DNA of 37,609 nt from Bacteroidota bacterium (GTDB lineage Bacteria > Bacteroidota > Bacteroidia > Chitinophagales > JADIYW01). The notes below the pieces were generated by a model. The model saw only the letters and a program-made list of their open reading frames with translations. It was not told where the DNA came from and made no database searches. The first letter of the stretch is position 1, and the number at the start of each line of letters is the position of its first letter. A program made the translations under genes and the position numbers. Positions 34,333 through 37,609 of this stretch are shown piece by piece. The stretch spans positions 1 through 37,609 of the forward strand of contig JAGQYH010000003.1 of assembly GCA_020436175.1 (NCBI GenBank), written 5' to 3'.

Positions 34333-35967
34333 TTGGGGATCTTTAATCGAATACTATCTTTTTTTACCAATGGCGGAAAAACTTCCGGGGAAGGTGATAA
34401 TGCCGTTCCTAATGATGTTGAACATAATTTCGGAGAGATAAGAGATGATCGCTATGAACAGTTAATTCAAGACGATCAAAAGTGGGATAGCTTTACTGAT
34501 GAAGATCCTACAGTGCCACGTAGTATACAAGAACTGGATGATCTAAAGGATTTTTTGCTGAATGAAAGAGATGCCGATTTAATTCCGGAATATATCAGTG
34601 ATAGGATCCCTGAGATAAAAAGTGTATTTGAAGAAAGTGAGTTTGAACATGATGGCGGTCACGATAAGGAAAGCGAAGTAGTTAGAAGATTGTACGATAA
34701 TTATTTTATGGCGGTTGACAAAGCCGTTGGCAGTGATGAAGAATTATTGGAAAAATATAGAAAGCAAATTGATAAAAATCTATCAGGATCGAAACTTTCA
34801 GCTAATGGGAATTTTCAGCTGTTATATACTGCCACGGCAGAACAAAATGGTTTTGTAGATAGAATAGCCGATAATCTGGAAAGGGCTTTGGAAACCTATA
34901 AAAATGAACTGAATGTAACCCCCTATTGGCCGCATCAAAACAGTGCCATTGTAGTGGAAGTATATCGGTTTTTTGGAAGGTTATCGACGTTCAAAGGATA
35001 TACTTACCCCAATTATGCTATTGAAATAAATGAATCGTTTTTAGGAATAGAAAATGGAGAAGATAATGATCCTTTAGAAGCTACTCCGGCTCATGAATTG
35101 TTCCATAAAATTCAATATAATTTCGGTTATAAAACCGAGTGGTTCAAGCCTTCAACACACGAACATATAGAAGGCGTCACCCACAGTCATTCAGATGATG
35201 AACCCGACGATCATTTTCACAACGAGGAAATTTTCAGCTGGTTCAGTGAAGGCACGGCATCGTGGGGAGAATATTATGTAACGCAAAATGTTAGTAATCT
35301 GACCAAGATAAGCAGCATGTTACAAAGTCCTGAAACTCCATTATTCAAGAATAATGCGGAATCTCTACCGTTCTGGAATTTTGTATTCAACCGGCTTTTT
35401 ACTGCACCGTATGATACGGTTCATCCCATGAATATCTTACTCAGTCAACTAAAACAAACCAAAGGGAAAGTTTTAACCACCTTATTGGACACAGTTAAAA
35501 AAGCGGATAACGATATTAAAAACATGAATGATCTTTTCATGCGGTTTTGTAACTATAGAAGAATGATCGATATCATTGAGATCGATGGTAAGGAACAAAG
35601 TTTTAGATCGGTGATCAATAGCGCCAATAGTTCTTTGTTCGATATGGAAAATGAATATTTGGATGTTTCTCCGTTAGCATGTAAATATCATTCCCATGAA
35701 TTTTATGATCCTTTACAAGAAGGAGAACGAATCTTGATCAAAGTGATTCCGGAAGATGCGAAAGATTGCTTAACCTGTGAATTGGCGGTTAACAAGCAAA
35801 CTACAACACATCGATTAAAGTATAAAAAGTCAGTTAAAACCTATAGTATAATATTAGATAGTACTGATCTTAATGTAGCGCAAATTGAAAGCATTACGCT
35901 GATGGTGGCCGGAAAAATGGGACCGAATGAATATTATGCCTATCAACTTATATGCGAGGACGTTTAG
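34333..35967 (+). CDS. HEXXH metallopeptidase-like protein, cassette copy 2
   Basis: This 544-residue cytoplasmic-looking protein is the paralogue of the gene at 26958. A helical, acidic N-terminal part of about 190 residues precedes the core. The zinc motif is TPAHELFHKIQ (His254, Glu255, His258), and WFSEGTASWGEYYV provides the likely third ligand Glu306. Between them sits an extra His/Asp-rich loop (about 276-296, with HEHIEG and HSHSDDE) that copy 1 lacks. The start is TTG at 34333: an in-frame stop is just upstream, and the first in-frame ATG lies deep inside. MGIFNRILSFF could be an amphipathic helix. The order with the small gene and CHAT gene repeats cassette 1. Confidence 0.72.
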   Translation: MGIFNRILSFFTNGGKTSGEGDNAVPNDVEHNFGEIRDDRYEQLIQDDQKWDSFTDEDPTVPRSIQELDDLKDFLLNERDADLIPEYISDRIPEIKSVFEESEFEHDGGHDKESEVVRRLYDNYFMAVDKAVGSDEELLEKYRKQIDKNLSGSKLSANGNFQLLYTATAEQNGFVDRIADNLERALETYKNELNVTPYWPHQNSAIVVEVYRFFGRLSTFKGYTYPNYAIEINESFLGIENGEDNDPLEATPAHELFHKIQYNFGYKTEWFKPSTHEHIEGVTHSHSDDEPDDHFHNEEIFSWFSEGTASWGEYYVTQNVSNLTKISSMLQSPETPLFKNNAESLPFWNFVFNRLFTAPYDTVHPMNILLSQLKQTKGKVLTTLLDTVKKADNDIKNMNDLFMRFCNYRRMIDIIEIDGKEQSFRSVINSANSSLFDMENEYLDVSPLACKYHSHEFYDPLQEGERILIKVIPEDAKDCLTCELAVNKQTTTHRLKYKKSVKTYSIILDSTDLNVAQIESITLMVAGKMGPNEYYAYQLICEDV

Positions 35968-36018
35968 CATGCTCGCGAAGACGAATTTTTTAATTACTTA
36001 ACCAATAAAATTATTATC

Positions 36019-36303
36019 ATGGCAAAAACAACAACTAATCCGGACCCTAACAGAGGCGGCGGCGACGGCGATGGCTCAGCGGACTTATGGCAATTTGTAG
36101 AATACAAAGATCCGGCTTGGGGCAAAGGCGTAAAAGCTATTCAAATTCCCATTTTAACGAAAATGTCGGCAGACGGTAAAACCGACCTTTCGCTACTTAA
36201 ATCAAAAGTAGGAAAGAAGAAGATCAATTTTGAAGTGATCAAAGTAGAAGACAAGCAAGGCAATGTATCTTACGGTGCAATCAATTGGACGCTTTCGAGA
36301 TAG
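36019..36303 (+). CDS. Small glycine-rich-N-terminus protein, cassette copy 2
   Basis: This is a 94-residue diverged homologue of the gene at 28432. It has a Gly/Asp-rich start (DPNRGGGDGDGSAD), then IQIPILTKM with IPIL at 43-46, and near the end NVSYGAINWTLS with YGAIN at 85-89. Only these anchors are clearly shared, so the two copies are old. It is 51 bases after the metallopeptidase-like gene and overlaps the convergent CHAT gene by 23 bases. No known family is recognised. Position and conservation mark it as a core part of the cassette, possibly a target or regulator of one protease. Confidence 0.72.
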   Translation: MAKTTTNPDPNRGGGDGDGSADLWQFVEYKDPAWGKGVKAIQIPILTKMSADGKTDLSLLKSKVGKKKINFEVIKVEDKQGNVSYGAINWTLSR

Positions 36304-37609
36304 AGTGGCGTAAGCCGATACCGATCAACATTATTACTACAATAGAGATTACAATTAAAAAGGGGAAGAAATTCCTCTTTTTTTGTAATATGATAGGAGC
36401 ATCATTGCCTATCGAGATCAAACCCGCCCAATAATAAGGATGGGATGTCATCTTGTTTTGATGCTCATTTAAATATTTTCTTTTGGCTAGTGTTAGTGCT
36501 TCACTAATATCTTTTTCATTCGCTGATTTATAAAAATCAATGGCAATTCCCGATGAAGTGGTTTGTGATATTTGCCATAAACTGCCAATTATGGATGGGC
36601 AGCCGGCTTGAAGAAATGATCGGGCAAAACTGAATACACCTTCTCCAACCACACTCTCACCAATGTTCGATTCACAGGCATTCAGAAATACTAAACTGGC
36701 AGAAGTGGAAGCACTACTAATTTCATTCTCAAATAATTTAATGGAATCATTGACCATGAGGTAATTGGATTGCTTTTGAGTTTTATCTACTATGCCATGC
36801 GTTCCGAAATGAATAACATCACTATTGTCCATCAATTGGAGCAACTCTTCTTTCGTAGAAAAATCTTTGGCTGTGTACTTTTTGGCGAACAAGCGTGCTA
36901 AAAGTTTGGCTTCTTTACCCGAAGAAACCAATAACGAATCCGGAATAACGGATAAATATTTCGTGAGTTTTTTTTGTGGCTTCGTGGTATTGTATAAATG
37001 CGAAGTAGAACAAGCATAATTAATAACCTGCTTATTTAAAACATAGTTGAGTACTGAAAAATTACCGGGCTTTTCAGATAACTGATACGTCAATGCTTCT
37101 ATAGCCAAAAAATTCAATGCGCCATCGGTAATGACTGTAATTTTTGTTTCATCTGATAAACCTTTAAATAGCTTTTGGTATAGTGCATACGCCATTCTAT
37201 CGTAATTGGCAATTTCTTCTTTACTATAGAGCTTAGGTTGATAACGGGAAAAATACTGATTAAAGGCAATAACATCTTCTTCTATATCAATTCTATCAAT
37301 GCCAAGTTTACTTTTTTTAATGGATAACCGATAATATAGACTGTCAGCCTTATAAAAGATAACTATCGCTTCTGAGGGTTGAAGTTTTTCTTGCAGGTTT
37401 TCTATTGTAGGTATTTTTTCAAAAAAGAGTTCATCGTTTCTACTGATGCTGTTGGTTTCAATTTTGTCGTAGAATTGATCTCTTTTTGATTTAAGCCTTT
37501 CCAATTGAAGCAGGTTCTCCCTTGTTTTATTGACCTCTAAAGCACCTTGTAATTCCAGATATTCTCTATCAATTTGCTTTATATATTTTTTGTCGGCTTC
37601 CGATAAATT
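36281..37609 (-). CDS. CHAT (caspase-like) protease, membrane-anchored, cassette copy 2 (5' end outside window)
   Basis: The frame stays open to the window edge. The TTG at 37502-37504 is only an internal leucine, and the upstream part reads as a charged helix (YLELQGALEVNKTRENLLQ), so the gene starts beyond 37609. The visible 442 residues hold the coiled helix, a CHAT domain with His in HFGTHG (codon 36797-36799) and Cys in LNACES (codon 36674-36676), and HPYYWAGL. The His-Cys spacing is 41 codons, the same as in copy 1. A C-terminal membrane helix (LIVISIVVIMLIGIGL) with a short tail follows. A TPR region like that of copy 1 is expected upstream but cannot be seen. Confidence 0.88.
   Translation of the reverse strand, partial: NLSEADKKYIKQIDREYLELQGALEVNKTRENLLQLERLKSKRDQFYDKIETNSISRNDELFFEKIPTIENLQEKLQPSEAIVIFYKADSLYYRLSIKKSKLGIDRIDIEEDVIAFNQYFSRYQPKLYSKEEIANYDRMAYALYQKLFKGLSDETKITVITDGALNFLAIEALTYQLSEKPGNFSVLNYVLNKQVINYACSTSHLYNTTKPQKKLTKYLSVIPDSLLVSSGKEAKLLARLFAKKYTAKDFSTKEELLQLMDNSDVIHFGTHGIVDKTQKQSNYLMVNDSIKLFENEISSASTSASLVFLNACESNIGESVVGEGVFSFARSFLQAGCPSIIGSLWQISQTTSSGIAIDFYKSANEKDISEALTLAKRKYLNEHQNKMTSHPYYWAGLISIGNDAPIILQKKRNFFPFLIVISIVVIMLIGIGLRHSISKASN

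Overview
This is AT-rich chromosomal DNA from a member of the Bacteroidota. The best markers are two type IX secretion (T9SS) cargo proteins, one with a type B and one with a type A C-terminal sorting domain, and a PorP/SprF-like outer-membrane protein next to the type B cargo. Two predicted promoters follow the Bacteroidota pattern (TTTG, 19 bases, TAnnTTTG-like). The gene content suits a free-living Saprospiria or Chitinophagia-like lineage, but genus cannot be told from the window. No tRNA, rRNA, CRISPR array, transposase or integrase was seen.

Region 1 (1-9.7 kb), surface glycan synthesis. A KdsC-like phosphatase end, a NeuB-family synthase without its usual C-terminal SAF domain, a GT-B-like transferase, a PhyH-type dioxygenase, an SpsF cytidylyltransferase/class III aminotransferase fusion and a polytopic membrane protein run on the + strand, consistent with making and attaching a nonulosonic-acid-like sugar. 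A 46-residue membrane protein overlaps the end of this run. An LPG-synthase-type membrane protein, a sulfotransferase and an NlpC/P60 peptidase follow on the - strand.

Region 2 (9.8-26.6 kb), envelope and metabolism. It holds a 1600-residue PKD-repeat T9SS cargo with PorP/SprF, an ApbE flavin transferase facing a small cysteine-rich NqrM-like protein, a PlsC acyltransferase, an HSL-type hydrolase and MetX. Next comes an operon of two paralogous acyltransferases around a degenerate SDR protein, then a tiny membrane protein, a T9SS type A esterase and an Lhr-type helicase.

Region 3 (26.6 kb to the end) is the accessory and most interesting part. The same three-gene cassette occurs twice: a cytoplasmic-looking HEXXH metallopeptidase-like protein, a roughly 95-residue glycine-rich protein, and a convergent membrane-anchored CHAT (caspase-like) protease, with an N-terminal TPR region visible in copy 1. 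Between the copies is a two-gene unit: an EAD-like/trypsin-like protease and a three-helix membrane protein with a C-terminal winged-helix-like domain. Perfect 67-base direct repeats carrying a hairpin flank cassette 1. Three catalytic classes of protease (zinc, cysteine, serine) therefore sit within 11 kb. I infer a protease-cascade conflict or stress-signalling island. The pairing of EAD-trypsin and CHAT modules fits known bacterial conflict systems, but the metallopeptidase plus small protein plus CHAT cassette is not one I recognise.
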